Positions 8,212 through 16,873 of a stretch of 64,000 nt of DNA are shown piece after piece. The notes under the pieces were generated by a model, which was given only the letters and a program-made list of their open reading frames with translations, did no database searches and had not been told where the DNA came from. Both the position numbers and the translations under genes were made by a program. Source of the stretch: Mycolicibacterium komanii (GTDB taxonomy: Bacteria; Actinomycetota; Actinomycetes; Mycobacteriales; Mycobacteriaceae); NCBI RefSeq assembly GCF_001050035.1, contig NZ_CVTA01000003.1:1-64000 (forward strand). Reading direction: 5' to 3'. Each line of letters begins with the position of its first letter. Position 1 is the first letter of the stretch.

Positions 8212-8274
8212 GCCCGAAACGTAACGACCTGCGGATGCGTTTTCGACGGTTGCGATCAGCCCGATGTAATCGCC

Positions 8275-9267
8275 TCAGTACGCGCTGGCGACGTCCTTCG
8301 GCACGATCCCGTGATGCAGTTCGGCGACGTCGGGATGCGCCCTGGTGCGTGACTTCCACGCATTCTCGCCGTAAGTGTGAAAGATCGGGTTGTCCGGATC
8401 GGCCTCCACACCGCGAGACAGCGCCGCCAACTCCGGCGGCAGCTCGATGGTCGGGATCAACGCGTCGAGCGCCGGATTGAGGAAGTACGGAATCGACACG
8501 CGGTCGGCGCCCGGCCGCGGTGCGAGCACACGGTGGCGGGTCGCGCGCAGATAACCTCCGGTCGCGACCTCGAGAAGTTCGCCGATGTTGACGATCAACG
8601 CGTCCGGCAGCGGGGGCACGTCGATCCATTCCCCGTTGGCGCCCTCGACCTGCAGGCCCTCCGAACCCGGCTCCACCAGAAGCAATGTCAGCACGCCCGA
8701 ATCCTTGTGCGCGCCGACGCCTTGTGAGGTGTCGGCGGTGCCGGGATAGCGAACGACCTTGAGCAGGGTGGCGGGACGGTCGGCGAACGCCGCGTCAAAG
8801 GTGTCCTCGGCCGCACCCAGCGACACCGCCCAGTGCCGCAGCAGCCGGAGCCCGACGACCGAAAGCGCGTCGGTCCAGCTTTCGAAGGCGGCTCGGAATC
8901 CCGCCGGCGCGGCGGGCCACAGGTTCGGGCCCTGCAGCCGCCAGTATCCCTCGGCGCCGTCGATGACGGGGCGCTCCGGACCGATGTCGATCTGCTCGCG
9001 CCAGTCGACACGACCGTTGGTCAACTCGCCGCCGATGCGCGAATAGCCCCGGAACTGCGGGCTTTTCAGTTGGCTGATCTCGTTCTTGGTCCCGGTGGGC
9101 AGGGCGAAGAACTCGCGCGCGAGTCCCAGCACCTGGTCCATCTGCGCCCGCGGCACACCGTGTCCAACAAGGTAGAAGAATCCGGCGTCGTGTGCGGCCT
9201 CGCGCAGGGTGTGCCGGAAACTGTCGGGTTCGGTGTCCGCCTGGGCGAGATCGAGAACCGGAAGCAT
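8275..9267 (-). CDS. 2-oxoglutarate/Fe(II) oxygenase, isopenicillin N synthase-like family
   Basis: A 330-aa non-haem iron oxygenase. The DIOX_N region (AAHDAGFFYLVGHGVPRAQMDQVLGLAREFFALP) is followed by the double-stranded beta-helix with the metal triad HKDSGVLTLLL (His and Asp) and the distal His in RATRHRVLAPRPGADRVSIPYFLNP, whose RxS pair binds 2-oxoglutarate. The frame opens at 9312, but MLPVLDLA at 9267 matches the family N-terminus, so that start is used. Its substrate is unknown; bacterial members act on amino acids, peptides and small metabolites. It is transcribed away from an ANTAR mini-protein gene. Confidence 0.88.
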   Translation of the reverse strand: MLPVLDLAQADTEPDSFRHTLREAAHDAGFFYLVGHGVPRAQMDQVLGLAREFFALPTGTKNEISQLKSPQFRGYSRIGGELTNGRVDWREQIDIGPERPVIDGAEGYWRLQGPNLWPAAPAGFRAAFESWTDALSVVGLRLLRHWAVSLGAAEDTFDAAFADRPATLLKVVRYPGTADTSQGVGAHKDSGVLTLLLVEPGSEGLQVEGANGEWIDVPPLPDALIVNIGELLEVATGGYLRATRHRVLAPRPGADRVSIPYFLNPALDALIPTIELPPELAALSRGVEADPDNPIFHTYGENAWKSRTRAHPDVAELHHGIVPKDVASAY

Positions 9268-9380
9268 ACGGCCATTGTGGGCCTCCGCCTGCGGATCGGC
9301 TATCGGGCTCAACGAAGCCTGCAGGGGCGTGAAGAGTCCGTGGAAGCGGTGCGTTGCCTGGTCGGCGCGACGTCGCGCTC

Positions 9381-9719
9381 ATGCGTCGCGACCATTACGA
9401 CTTTGTGTCTGCCCGAGTCGAATCCTTCACGTCCGCGTGGTCGGCGCGCACCATGGCCGACATGACGTATCGCCTCGAAGCGGACACCTCGCGACGCGTG
9501 ATCGACGTGGCCACCGGCATTCTCGTCGGGCTGCGCGGCTACACCCAGCGCGAGGCGTTCGACGAGCTCGTCCGCGTGGTGAACGAGACGGGCGTCGGCA
9601 TCGGCAGCATCGCCACCGGCCTCGTCGCGCTGGCCACCGGGCAGTCTTCGGCCGCCCATGCCGAGGCCTTCACCGCGTGGGGCACGTTGTTCGAACGCCC
9701 CGGGTTCACCCGCGCCTGA
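9381..9719 (+). CDS. ANTAR-domain mini-protein
   Basis: About 112 aa, nearly all of the C-terminal half being an ANTAR RNA-binding domain: RRVIDVATGILVGLRGYTQREAFDELVRVVNETGVGIGSIATGLVALATG matches the three-helix pattern of transcription antitermination proteins (A-x-G-I-L-hydrophobic, then EAF-x-x-L). No GAF, PAS or receiver sensor domain is present, which is unusual because ANTAR proteins normally carry one. The start is uncertain: TTG 9354, ATG 9381 and ATG 9453 are in frame, and only the last leaves little beyond the domain. A regulatory RNA-binding role is inferred. It ends 5 bases from a convergent lipoprotein gene. Confidence 0.72.
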   Translation: MRRDHYDFVSARVESFTSAWSARTMADMTYRLEADTSRRVIDVATGILVGLRGYTQREAFDELVRVVNETGVGIGSIATGLVALATGQSSAAHAEAFTAWGTLFERPGFTRA

Positions 9720-9724
9720 ACCGG

Positions 9725-10432
9725 TTACTTGGCCGCGTTGGCCAGCATGTCCAGCGCGATGGTGGCCGCCTCGTCCCCGATCGAATAACTGCACGCCCAC
9801 GCCTCGACGGTCAGGTTCGACGCCGTCGACAGCGCATGCTGGCATGCCCAGCCGTCGGCGTCCTGTTGCGTCGTGACCTGAGTGATCAGCATGCCTTCGG
9901 TATGCACCTCATCGAGGTCCCACAGGTACGAGTCCCCTGAACTACCCACGGCCACAGTCGAATCCGCACAAGCCTCCCAGGCCGCCTTGGCGTCGTCGAA
10001 GAACCGCTGCGCCTCGTCCGCGGACGGGTACAGCACCGCGGTCTGCTCGACCCAGTGGTCGTTGTCGTCGTCGGGTTCGCGCGCCACCTGGTCGCGTACG
10101 TCGGTCCACCCGCTGCCCGCGTACACCGGCTCCTCGGCGCCGTACATCGCCCCCAGACAGTCGCGGTCGGACACGTCGTCGGAGTGATCGGTCATCTCTT
10201 CGAGCTCGCTGGTGACCTTCATCGTCGTCGAGCCCATGATGCCGTTGAGTTCGCCGATGGTCAGCAACACGTCGTCGAGCTTGTCGGCGGTCAGTTCCGG
10301 AACATCGACCGGCCCCGTCTGGGCGCGCAACGCCGTCCCCGCAACGATGCTCACGCAGCCCGCCAGCACAACCGACACGGCCAGGAGCGCACCCGCGACG
10401 CACAGCCGCGACGGCGTGCCGAATGGAGTCAC
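9725..10432 (-). CDS. LppR-like lipoprotein with PknH-type extracellular sensor domain
   Basis: A 235-aa lipoprotein. The frame is open to 10768, but the GTG at 10432 begins a classical signal sequence (RLCVAGALLAVSVVLAGC) with lipobox LAGC. The mature region has the mycobacterial PknH-like sensor pattern: IGELNGIMGSTTM, a conserved early Cys (SDRDCLGAMY), WVEQTAVLYPSADEAQRFFDDAKAAWEACAD, and later Cys residues (WACQHAL, AWACSY) that form the disulfides of this fold. It acts outside the membrane, possibly as a ligand-binding protein. A related gene lies 62 bases upstream on the same strand and directly follows lepA; M. tuberculosis has lppR at this place. Confidence 0.85.
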   Translation of the reverse strand: MTPFGTPSRLCVAGALLAVSVVLAGCVSIVAGTALRAQTGPVDVPELTADKLDDVLLTIGELNGIMGSTTMKVTSELEEMTDHSDDVSDRDCLGAMYGAEEPVYAGSGWTDVRDQVAREPDDDNDHWVEQTAVLYPSADEAQRFFDDAKAAWEACADSTVAVGSSGDSYLWDLDEVHTEGMLITQVTTQQDADGWACQHALSTASNLTVEAWACSYSIGDEAATIALDMLANAAK

Positions 10433-10494
10433 CGCGTTATTGTGACCGACTTCTGGCAAATTCGCGGCGTGGGCGACAATTTCGTCCGCGCAGC

Positions 10495-11214
10495 TCAGGA
10501 TTGGCCGATCTTCTCCAGCATCAGGTCCGCGACGGCGGCGGCGTCCCGCGCCCCGGTCGCCTTGGGCCCGGCGGCGTCGGCGATCTCGACGTCGACGACG
10601 GAGTCCCCGGCCACACCGAGCGCCCGCTGAACCGTCGATCCGGCGTCCTGCATCACCACAGCCGAGACGATCTCGTCGCCGACGTCGACCTCGGTGATCC
10701 GGCTCGACCCCTGCGCCCCGCGGTCGGTTCGGTTCAACACAAGCGTCTGGCCGTTGCAGCGGTGCCATTTGTCGGCCGAGGCGGCGAAGAACTCCCGCGC
10801 GGCGTCGGCGTCGACGAACTCGACCACTCCGAAGAACCCGGTGGCGGTGGGGCCGTTCACGTCACCACCGGCCCACGACTGGCTGGCCACCGACCGCACC
10901 GGGCTGGCCTGGTACACCACCTTCTCCAGCCGGTATCCGGTGCTCACACAGTCCAGCGGCGTGGCCTCGGCCTCCCCCACGCCCTGCAGCAGCATCTCGG
11001 CGCCGCCCTGGACGACCTGGCCCATGAAGCCGTCGCCGCCGAGCATGATGCTGAGCTCCTCGGCCGTCGGCAACGCCCGGTCCAGCGCCGGGTTCGGCGA
11101 GAGTTTGACGGCCGGCGCCACCTGCGGGGACGGTGCCTGGCCGGCGGGCGCCGAACAGCCGGCGACGATCGCGCACGCGCTCAACGCCGCCGCCGTCATC
11201 GCCGCCGTGCGCAC
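10495..11214 (-). CDS. LppR-like lipoprotein, paralogue next to lepA
   Basis: A 239-aa lipoprotein starting at the GTG at 11214, just 5 bases after the lepA stop; the AGGAG Shine-Dalgarno includes the last bases of the stop region, so the gene is read from the lepA transcript. The signal ends with lipobox VAGC. The mature part contains PTAEELSIMLGGDGFMGQVVQGG, PLDCVSTGYRLEKVVYQ, VVEFVDADAAREFFAASADKWHRCNG and a final DLMLEKIG helix, the same PknH-type sensor layout as the neighbour, with conserved cysteines. The two genes look like an old tandem duplication. Function unknown beyond an extracytoplasmic sensor or binding domain. Confidence 0.85.
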   Translation of the reverse strand: MRTAAMTAAALSACAIVAGCSAPAGQAPSPQVAPAVKLSPNPALDRALPTAEELSIMLGGDGFMGQVVQGGAEMLLQGVGEAEATPLDCVSTGYRLEKVVYQASPVRSVASQSWAGGDVNGPTATGFFGVVEFVDADAAREFFAASADKWHRCNGQTLVLNRTDRGAQGSSRITEVDVGDEIVSAVVMQDAGSTVQRALGVAGDSVVDVEIADAAGPKATGARDAAAVADLMLEKIGQS

Positions 11215-11219
11215 GGCTC

Positions 11220-13097
11220 CTACTTCTTGGCCTTGTCGGCGGACGAGTCGGTGGACAGGGCGGCGACGAACGCCTCCTGGGGCACCTCGACCCGGCCGAT
11301 GGTCTTCATCCGCTTCTTGCCTTCCTTCTGCTTCTCCAGCAGCTTGCGCTTGCGGGTGATGTCCCCGCCATAGCACTTCGATAGCACGTCTTTGCGGATC
11401 GCGCGGATGTTTTCGCGAGCGATGATCTTCGAACCGATCGCCGCCTGCACCGGAACCTCGAACTGCTGACGCGGAATCAGCTCCTTGAGCTTGGTGGTCA
11501 TCTTGTTGCCGTAGGCGTACGCCGACTCCTTGTGCACGATCGCGCTGAACGCGTCGACCGGCTCGCCCTGCAGCAGGATGTCGACCTTGACCAGATCGGC
11601 CTCCTGCTCGCCGGCTTCCTCGTAGTCCAGGCTGGCGTATCCGCGGGTGCGCGACTTCAGCGCGTCGAAGAAGTCGAAGATAATCTCGCCCAGCGGCATC
11701 GTGTAGCGCAGCTCCACCCGCTCCGGGGACAGGTAGTCCATCCCGCCGAGTTCACCGCGCCGCGACTGGCACAGCTCCATGATGGTCCCGATGAACTCGC
11801 TGGGCGCGATGATCGTGGTCTTGACCACCGGCTCGTAGACCGTGCGGATCTTGCCCTCCGGCCAGTCCGACGGGTTGGTGACCGTGATTTCCGAAGCATC
11901 TTCCTGCACAACGCGATAGACGACGTTGGGCGAGGTGGAGATCAGGTCGAGATTGAACTCGCGCTCGAGACGCTCGCGGGTGATCTCCATGTGCAGCAGG
12001 CCCAGAAAGCCGCTGCGGAAACCGAATCCGAGCGCCACGGAGGTCTCCGGCTCGTACGTCAACGCCGCATCGTTGAGTTGCAGTTTGTCGAGCGCGTCGC
12101 GCAGGTCCGGATAGTCCGATCCGTCAACGGGATACAGCCCCGAGTAGACCATCGGCCGCGGTTCGCGGTATCCGGTGAGCGGTTCGGTCGCACCGTTGCG
12201 CGCCGTCGTCACCGTGTCACCGACCTTGGACTGGCGCACGTCCTTCACGCCGGTGATGAGGTAGCCCACCTCGCCGACCCCGAGACCGGCGGACGCCTTG
12301 GGTTCGGGCGAGACGATGCCGACTTCGAGCAGTTCGTGCGTGGCGCCGGTGGACATCATCTTGATGCGTTCGCGCGGGACGATCTTGCCGTCGACGACGC
12401 GGACGTAGGTCACGACGCCGCGGTAGGTGTCGTAGACGGAGTCGAAGATCATCGCCCGTGCCGGCGCGTCGGCGTCGCCGACAGGCGGCGGCACCTCGCG
12501 CACGACGTGGTCGAGCAGGTCGGCCACGCCCGCGCCGGTCTTACCGGAAACCCGCAGGACGTCTTCGGGTTCACAGCCGATGATGTGGGCGAGTTCGGCG
12601 GCGTAGCGGTCCGGGTCGGCCGCGGGCAGGTCGATCTTGTTGAGCACCGGGATGATGTGCAGGTCGCGATCGAGGGCCAGATACAGGTTCGCCAGCGTCT
12701 GCGCCTCGATCCCCTGGGCGGCGTCGACGAGCAGCACCGCCCCTTCGCACGCCTCCAGCGCGCGCGAGACTTCGTAAGTGAAGTCGACGTGGCCGGGGGT
12801 GTCGATCAGGTGCAGCACGTAGTCGTCGCCGTCGACTTTCCATGGCAGGCGGACGTTCTGCGCCTTGATCGTGATGCCGCGCTCGCGCTCGATGTCCATG
12901 CGGTCGAGGTACTGCGCGCGCATGTCGCGCTCGGCGACGACGCCCGTGAGTTGCAGCATCCGGTCGGCCAACGTCGACTTGCCGTGATCGATGTGGGCGA
13001 TGATGCAGAAGTTCCGGATCTGCGCCGGCGCCGTGAAGGTCTGATCGGCGAAACTGCTGATGGGAATCTCCTGGTGAACGCGGACTTCGGGTGCCAC
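11220..13097 (-). CDS. lepA: Elongation factor 4 (LepA), ribosome back-translocase
   Basis: About 625 aa. GTPase that acts on the ribosome during elongation and assembly. Motifs: G1 [16 protein letters not shown]3 [29 protein letters not shown]4 [14 protein letters not shown], then the LepA-specific C-terminal domain ([66 protein letters not shown]). The N-terminus is uncertain. The frame is open to 13574; the GTG at 13097 is the most reasonable standard start and keeps a short extension before [18 protein letters not shown], as mycobacterial LepA has. A GGAG followed by ATC near 13070 lacks a standard start codon. The gene is divergent from the PemK-like gene. Confidence 0.95.
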   Translation of the reverse strand: MAPEVRVHQEIPISSFADQTFTAPAQIRNFCIIAHIDHGKSTLADRMLQLTGVVAERDMRAQYLDRMDIERERGITIKAQNVRLPWKVDGDDYVLHLIDTPGHVDFTYEVSRALEACEGAVLLVDAAQGIEAQTLANLYLALDRDLHIIPVLNKIDLPAADPDRYAAELAHIIGCEPEDVLRVSGKTGAGVADLLDHVVREVPPPVGDADAPARAMIFDSVYDTYRGVVTYVRVVDGKIVPRERIKMMSTGATHELLEVGIVSPEPKASAGLGVGEVGYLITGVKDVRQSKVGDTVTTARNGATEPLTGYREPRPMVYSGLYPVDGSDYPDLRDALDKLQLNDAALTYEPETSVALGFGFRSGFLGLLHMEITRERLEREFNLDLISTSPNVVYRVVQEDASEITVTNPSDWPEGKIRTVYEPVVKTTIIAPSEFIGTIMELCQSRRGELGGMDYLSPERVELRYTMPLGEIIFDFFDALKSRTRGYASLDYEEAGEQEADLVKVDILLQGEPVDAFSAIVHKESAYAYGNKMTTKLKELIPRQQFEVPVQAAIGSKIIARENIRAIRKDVLSKCYGGDITRKRKLLEKQKEGKKRMKTIGRVEVPQEAFVAALSTDSSADKAKK

Positions 13098-13150
13098 CAG
13101 CGTATCCAGGCCGTGGCCTGAGCACACAATCGCGCACTGCGGGCCTCGCT

Positions 13151-13156
13151 TATGCT
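13151..13156 (+). promoter_or_regulatory. -10 box TATGCT for the PemK-like gene
   Basis: TANNNT hexamer seven bases before the ATG at 13164, which makes the transcript leaderless and selects this start over the ATG at 13152. Confidence 0.65.
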
Positions 13157-13163
13157 CGGAAAT

Positions 13164-13763
13164 ATGCCTGCGCCCTGGAGACCGCTGCAGACCTTCCAGA
13201 GGTTCGCGGAGAATTTGGTGTTCAACGAGGCGCCGAAGATCATCCGTCAGATCGGTCAGTCCGAGACCGTGCAGCGCGGTATCCAGCAGGGCATCCGGAT
13301 CGGCCTGGACGCGATCGCGGGCACGCCGAAGGAGGCGCCGCCGGCGATCACCGCGGGCAGGCCGGTGAGCCGAACTTTCGTGCCGACCGCCCACCGCGCC
13401 CGCAAGATCGTGTACGCGCCCGACCTCGACGGCCGCGCCGACCCGGGCGAGATCGTCTGGACGTGGGTGGTCTACGAGGACGACCCGACGCAGGGCAAAG
13501 ACCGGCCGGTCCTGGTGGTCGGCCGCGACCGCTCGACGCTGCTCGGGCTGATGCTGTCCAGCCAGGACCACCACCGCGACGATCCGAACTGGGTGTCGAT
13601 CGGGAGCGGCACGTGGGACTACGAGGGCCGGACCAGTTGGGTGCGACTGGACCGGGTGCTCGATGTCCCCGAAGACGGGATCCGTCGCGAGGGGGCGATC
13701 CTCGCCCGCGAGCGGTTCGAGGCCGTGGCCACGCGCCTGCGCGCCGAGTACTCCTGGAGCTGA
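13164..13763 (+). CDS. PemK/MazF-like fold protein (Rv2405-type)
   Basis: A 199-aa conserved mycobacterial protein. Residues from about 85 resemble the PemK/MazF barrel: [48 protein letters not shown], with the family's G-x-I-V-W opening and RPVLVV strand, then [23 protein letters not shown]. The N-terminal 80 residues ([19 protein letters not shown]) are helical and not part of the toxin fold. Its length (usual MazF about 110) and the absence of an antitoxin gene beside it argue against an ordinary toxin-antitoxin pair. It lies between divergent lepA and a convergent acetyltransferase gene. RNase activity is only a possibility. Confidence 0.78.
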   Translation: MPAPWRPLQTFQRFAENLVFNEAPKIIRQIGQSETVQRGIQQGIRIGLDAIAGTPKEAPPAITAGRPVSRTFVPTAHRARKIVYAPDLDGRADPGEIVWTWVVYEDDPTQGKDRPVLVVGRDRSTLLGLMLSSQDHHRDDPNWVSIGSGTWDYEGRTSWVRLDRVLDVPEDGIRREGAILARERFEAVATRLRAEYSWS

Positions 13764-13773
13764 GCTTCTGGCC

Positions 13774-14379
13774 TCAGCGGGGCGGCCGCCACATCGGCCA
13801 CATGCTCGGGCCGCCGTCGGGCAGCGTGATCTCGCCGGTGACGTCGAACCCGAAGCGCTGGTAGTAGCCGATGTTATCCGGATTGCTGGACTCGAGGTAC
13901 GCCGGTGCGTGCTCGGCGTCGCAGCGGTCCAGCCGCGACCTCATCAGTGCCTGCCCGTATCCGGTGCCGCGCACGGTGGGGTCGCTGCCGATCACCCCCA
14001 GATACCAGTGCGGCTCCTCGGGGTGGTGCTCCTTCATCAGGTCCGCAATCTGCTGGCCTCGCCGCACGTTCGAGCCCATTGCCAGCATGAACGCCGGCAT
14101 CATCCGCAGCTCCTGCAGCCCGGTCTGCCGCCACTCGCCCGGCGGATCCCACAGCGCGGCCGCGCCGATGGGTCCGCTGCCCGCCACCTCGACGCCCTCG
14201 GTGCGCAGGAAATGGTGGCGGATCATGGTCGCGAACATCCGCCCGAGGCCCCGCTCGCGCCCGGCGTCGTCGGGCAGCATCCACTTCATCACCGGGTCGT
14301 CGTAGAAGGCGCGCGCCAGCACCCCGGCCATCTCACGCACTTGCCGCCGCGACGCCGGCGCGACCTCGACGTCAGCCAC
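13774..14379 (-). CDS. GNAT-family N-acetyltransferase
   Basis: A 201-aa acetyltransferase. Strand 4 and the acetyl-CoA loop read [30 protein letters not shown] (R/Q-x-x-G-x-G/A type pyrophosphate loop), followed by [24 protein letters not shown], the typical final strands. The GTG at 14379 overlaps the end of the CBS gene by eight bases, so the two are probably co-translated. The substrate is unknown. It converges on the PemK-like gene with a 10-base gap. Confidence 0.88.
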   Translation of the reverse strand: MADVEVAPASRRQVREMAGVLARAFYDDPVMKWMLPDDAGRERGLGRMFATMIRHHFLRTEGVEVAGSGPIGAAALWDPPGEWRQTGLQELRMMPAFMLAMGSNVRRGQQIADLMKEHHPEEPHWYLGVIGSDPTVRGTGYGQALMRSRLDRCDAEHAPAYLESSNPDNIGYYQRFGFDVTGEITLPDGGPSMWPMWRPPR

Positions 14380-14800
14380 GGGTGATGTAGGCCTGCAGCT
14401 GCTCCTGCTGTGCCTCGAGCTCTTCCATCCGCGTCTTGACGACGTCGCCGATGCTCACGATGCCCACGAGCCTGCCGTTGTCCATCACCGGGACGTGCCG
14501 GACTCGGTTCGTCGTCATCAGCGCGCTCAGGCTGTCGACCGAATCGTCGGGCGCACACGTCGCCACCAGCGTGGTCATGATCTCCGAGACCGGCTGGGTG
14601 AGCAGCTCCGCGCCTCGGCGGTGCAACGACCGCACGACGTCGCGCTCGGAGACGATCCCCATCAGACCGTCGGGCGACACCACGACCATGGCGCCGATGT
14701 TGTGCACCGCCAGCTCGGTAAGCAGTCCGGAGACCGAGGTCTCGGGGGTAATCGTGGCCACCGCGGCGCCCTTGTTCCGCAACACGTCCGCGATCCGCAT
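14372..14800 (-). CDS. Tandem CBS-domain protein (Rv2406c-type)
   Basis: A 142-aa Bateman module: two CBS domains (about 1-60, IADVLRNKGAAVATITPETSVSGLLTELAVHNIGAMVVV; and about 72-128, VSEIMTTLVATCAPDDSVDSLSALMTTNRVRHVPVMDNGRLVGIVSIGDVV). Such stand-alone modules bind adenine nucleotides and often regulate a partner protein. A GGAGG Shine-Dalgarno precedes the ATG at 14800. It is followed by an overlapping GNAT gene, a candidate partner. Confidence 0.92.
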   Translation of the reverse strand: MRIADVLRNKGAAVATITPETSVSGLLTELAVHNIGAMVVVSPDGLMGIVSERDVVRSLHRRGAELLTQPVSEIMTTLVATCAPDDSVDSLSALMTTNRVRHVPVMDNGRLVGIVSIGDVVKTRMEELEAQQEQLQAYITRG

Positions 14801-14949
14801 CTTTGCCTCCGCTCGTGATGTTCCTCACAGGCTAGGTCGGACGAAGGCGGCGCGGAAGGGTTTGCGAGGTTGCAACCGGGTCACACTCGGCGCGGCCGCC
14901 GAGACCTCGAAGCGGAATACCGCCGGGATGCGACTGGTTGGGAGACGCC

Positions 14950-15972
14950 ATGGACAACGCGCACTCAGTGCCCACCGTCGAGCTGGGCGACAAGTTAACT
15001 GCCAGCGCCATCGGATTCGGAGCCATGGCCCTGACCCCGGTGTACGGCGACGTCGACGACGACGAGTCGCTTGCCACGCTGCACCGCTGCCTCGACCTCG
15101 GGGTGACGTTCATCGACACCGCCAACATCTACGGGAACGGCAACAACGAGCGGCTCATCGCGCGCTTGCTGGCCGACAGGCGCGACGAGGTCACGCTCGC
15201 GACGAAGTTCGGCATCACCGGCAACCCGGCCGACCGCGCCGCGGGCCGCCCCAAGATGCGCGGCGACGCTGCCTACGTCCGGCAGTGCCTCGACGAGAGC
15301 CTGCAACGCCTGCAGACCGACGTGGTCGACCTGTACTACATGCACCGTCGCGACACCACGGTGCCGATCGAGGAGACCGTCGGCGCGATGGCTGAACTCG
15401 TCGCCGCGGGGAAGGTTCGTCACCTCGGGCTCTCGGAGGTCACCGCCGACGAGCTGCGCGCCGCCGTCGCGGTGCACCCGATCGCCGCCGTGCAGAGCGA
15501 GTGGTCGATCTGGAGCCGCGACGTCGAACGCAACGTCGTGCCCGCGGCCGCCGAACTCGGCGTCGGATTCGTGCCGTACTCGCCGCTGGGCCGCGGCTTC
15601 CTCGCCGGCGCGGTCCGGTCGTCGGCGGATCTGTCGTCGTCCAACGACTTCCGGCGCAACATGCCGCGCTTCCGCGCCGACGCGCTCGACGCCAACCTCG
15701 CGGTCGTCGACGTCGTCGCCGCGATCGCCGAGCAGCAGCAGGCGACGCCCGCCCAGGTGGCGCTGGCGTGGCTGCGGCACCGTGCCGAGGAACTCGGTGT
15801 GGCTTCCGTGCCGATTCCCGGTACCCGACGGGCGTCGCGGGTCGAAGAGAACCTCGGGTCGCTGGCGGTCACGTTGACCCCCGAGCAGCGCGAAGCCCTC
15901 GCCGCCGCCGGAGCGGCCGTCAGCGGCGATCGGTTCGAGGACATGAGCTGGGTGTCGGCGGGACGCGAATAG
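14950..15972 (+). CDS. Aldo/keto reductase
   Basis: A 340-aa NADPH-dependent oxidoreductase with the (alpha/beta)8 fold. Visible parts: ASAIGFGAMALTPVYG at the N-terminus, catalytic region LGVTFIDTANIYGNGNNERLIARLL (Asp and Tyr of the tetrad), LATKFGI (Lys), and DVVDLYYMHRRD (His). The C-terminal cofactor loop includes VPIPGTRRASRVEENLGSL. A GGGAG Shine-Dalgarno lies six bases before the ATG at 14950; the longer TTG start at 14938 is not needed. The substrate is unknown; members reduce carbonyls and methylglyoxal. Confidence 0.92.
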   Translation: MDNAHSVPTVELGDKLTASAIGFGAMALTPVYGDVDDDESLATLHRCLDLGVTFIDTANIYGNGNNERLIARLLADRRDEVTLATKFGITGNPADRAAGRPKMRGDAAYVRQCLDESLQRLQTDVVDLYYMHRRDTTVPIEETVGAMAELVAAGKVRHLGLSEVTADELRAAVAVHPIAAVQSEWSIWSRDVERNVVPAAAELGVGFVPYSPLGRGFLAGAVRSSADLSSSNDFRRNMPRFRADALDANLAVVDVVAAIAEQQQATPAQVALAWLRHRAEELGVASVPIPGTRRASRVEENLGSLAVTLTPEQREALAAAGAAVSGDRFEDMSWVSAGRE

Positions 15973-16008
15973 CGCCCTTCGCGCACGGCCCTCAGGTATA
16001 TGTGGGCC

Positions 16009-16866
16009 ATGATCGAGGTCACGCTGCTTGGCACCGGAAGTCCCATCCCCGACGCCCGCCGGGCGGGTCCGTCGACGCTCGTGCGCGCGGGCGGGCAGAC
16101 GTTCCTGATCGACTGCGGGCGCGGCGTACAGCAACGCCTGACGGCCGCCGGGGCCGCCGCGAACGGGCTGTCGGCGCTGTTGTTGACGCACCTGCACAGC
16201 GACCACATCGCCGATCTCGGGGACGTGATCATCACCCGCTGGGTCTCGACGTTCACCGAGCAGACCCCGCTGCAGATCATCGGTCCGCCGGGCACCGCCG
16301 AGGTGGTCGAGCACACGCTCAAGGCGTTCGGATTCGACATCGGATACCGCATCGCGCACCACGCCGACCTGACGGCGCCGCCGCCCGTCGAGGTGCACGA
16401 GTACACCGAGGGCGAGGTGTGGAACCGCGACGGCGTGACGATCCGGGTCGCGCCGACCGATCACCGGCCCGTCGAACCGACGATCGGTTTCCGTGTCGAG
16501 CACGCCGATGCGTCGGTGGTGCTCGCCGGTGACACCGTGCCCTGCGAGAGCCTCGATGCGCTGGCGGCGGGTGCTGGAGCGCTGGTGCACACCGTGATTC
16601 GCCAGGATCTGGTGGACAAGATGCCGATGCAGCGCATCCGTGACATCTGCGACTACCACTCCTCGGTCGAGCAGGCGGCCGCCACGGCGGCCCGCGCCGG
16701 CGTGGGGATCCTGATCCTCACCCACTATGTACCGGCGATCGAGCCCGGGCAGGAAGACGATTGGCGCGCCCTGGCCGCGTCGGTCTTCGATCGGCAGATC
16801 GAACTCGGTGACGATCTGCTGCGGGTCGAGGTGCATCCCGGAGTGTGCGCCAAACCGGCGGGCTGA
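16009..16866 (+). CDS. Metallo-beta-lactamase-fold hydrolase, ribonuclease Z-like (Rv2407-type)
   Basis: About 285 aa. [44 protein letters not shown] is the RNase Z/arylsulfatase-like N-terminus, followed by the zinc motif [13 protein letters not shown] (HxHxDH), then [32 protein letters not shown] (Asp ligand) and [12 protein letters not shown] near the C-terminus. RNase Z matures tRNA 3' ends; some members are instead small-molecule hydrolases. The long exosite arm typical of tRNase Z is not obvious, so tRNA processing is likely but not certain. An alternative ATG lies nine bases upstream at 16000; a TATATG-like element overlaps it. Confidence 0.85.
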   Translation: MIEVTLLGTGSPIPDARRAGPSTLVRAGGQTFLIDCGRGVQQRLTAAGAAANGLSALLLTHLHSDHIADLGDVIITRWVSTFTEQTPLQIIGPPGTAEVVEHTLKAFGFDIGYRIAHHADLTAPPPVEVHEYTEGEVWNRDGVTIRVAPTDHRPVEPTIGFRVEHADASVVLAGDTVPCESLDALAAGAGALVHTVIRQDLVDKMPMQRIRDICDYHSSVEQAAATAARAGVGILILTHYVPAIEPGQEDDWRALAASVFDRQIELGDDLLRVEVHPGVCAKPAG

Positions 16867-16873
16867 CCGTCTC

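Noticed and set aside
11532..13121. 529-codon plus-strand frame antisense to lepA
   Set aside because: No recognisable domain, and the opposite strand is unmistakable LepA.
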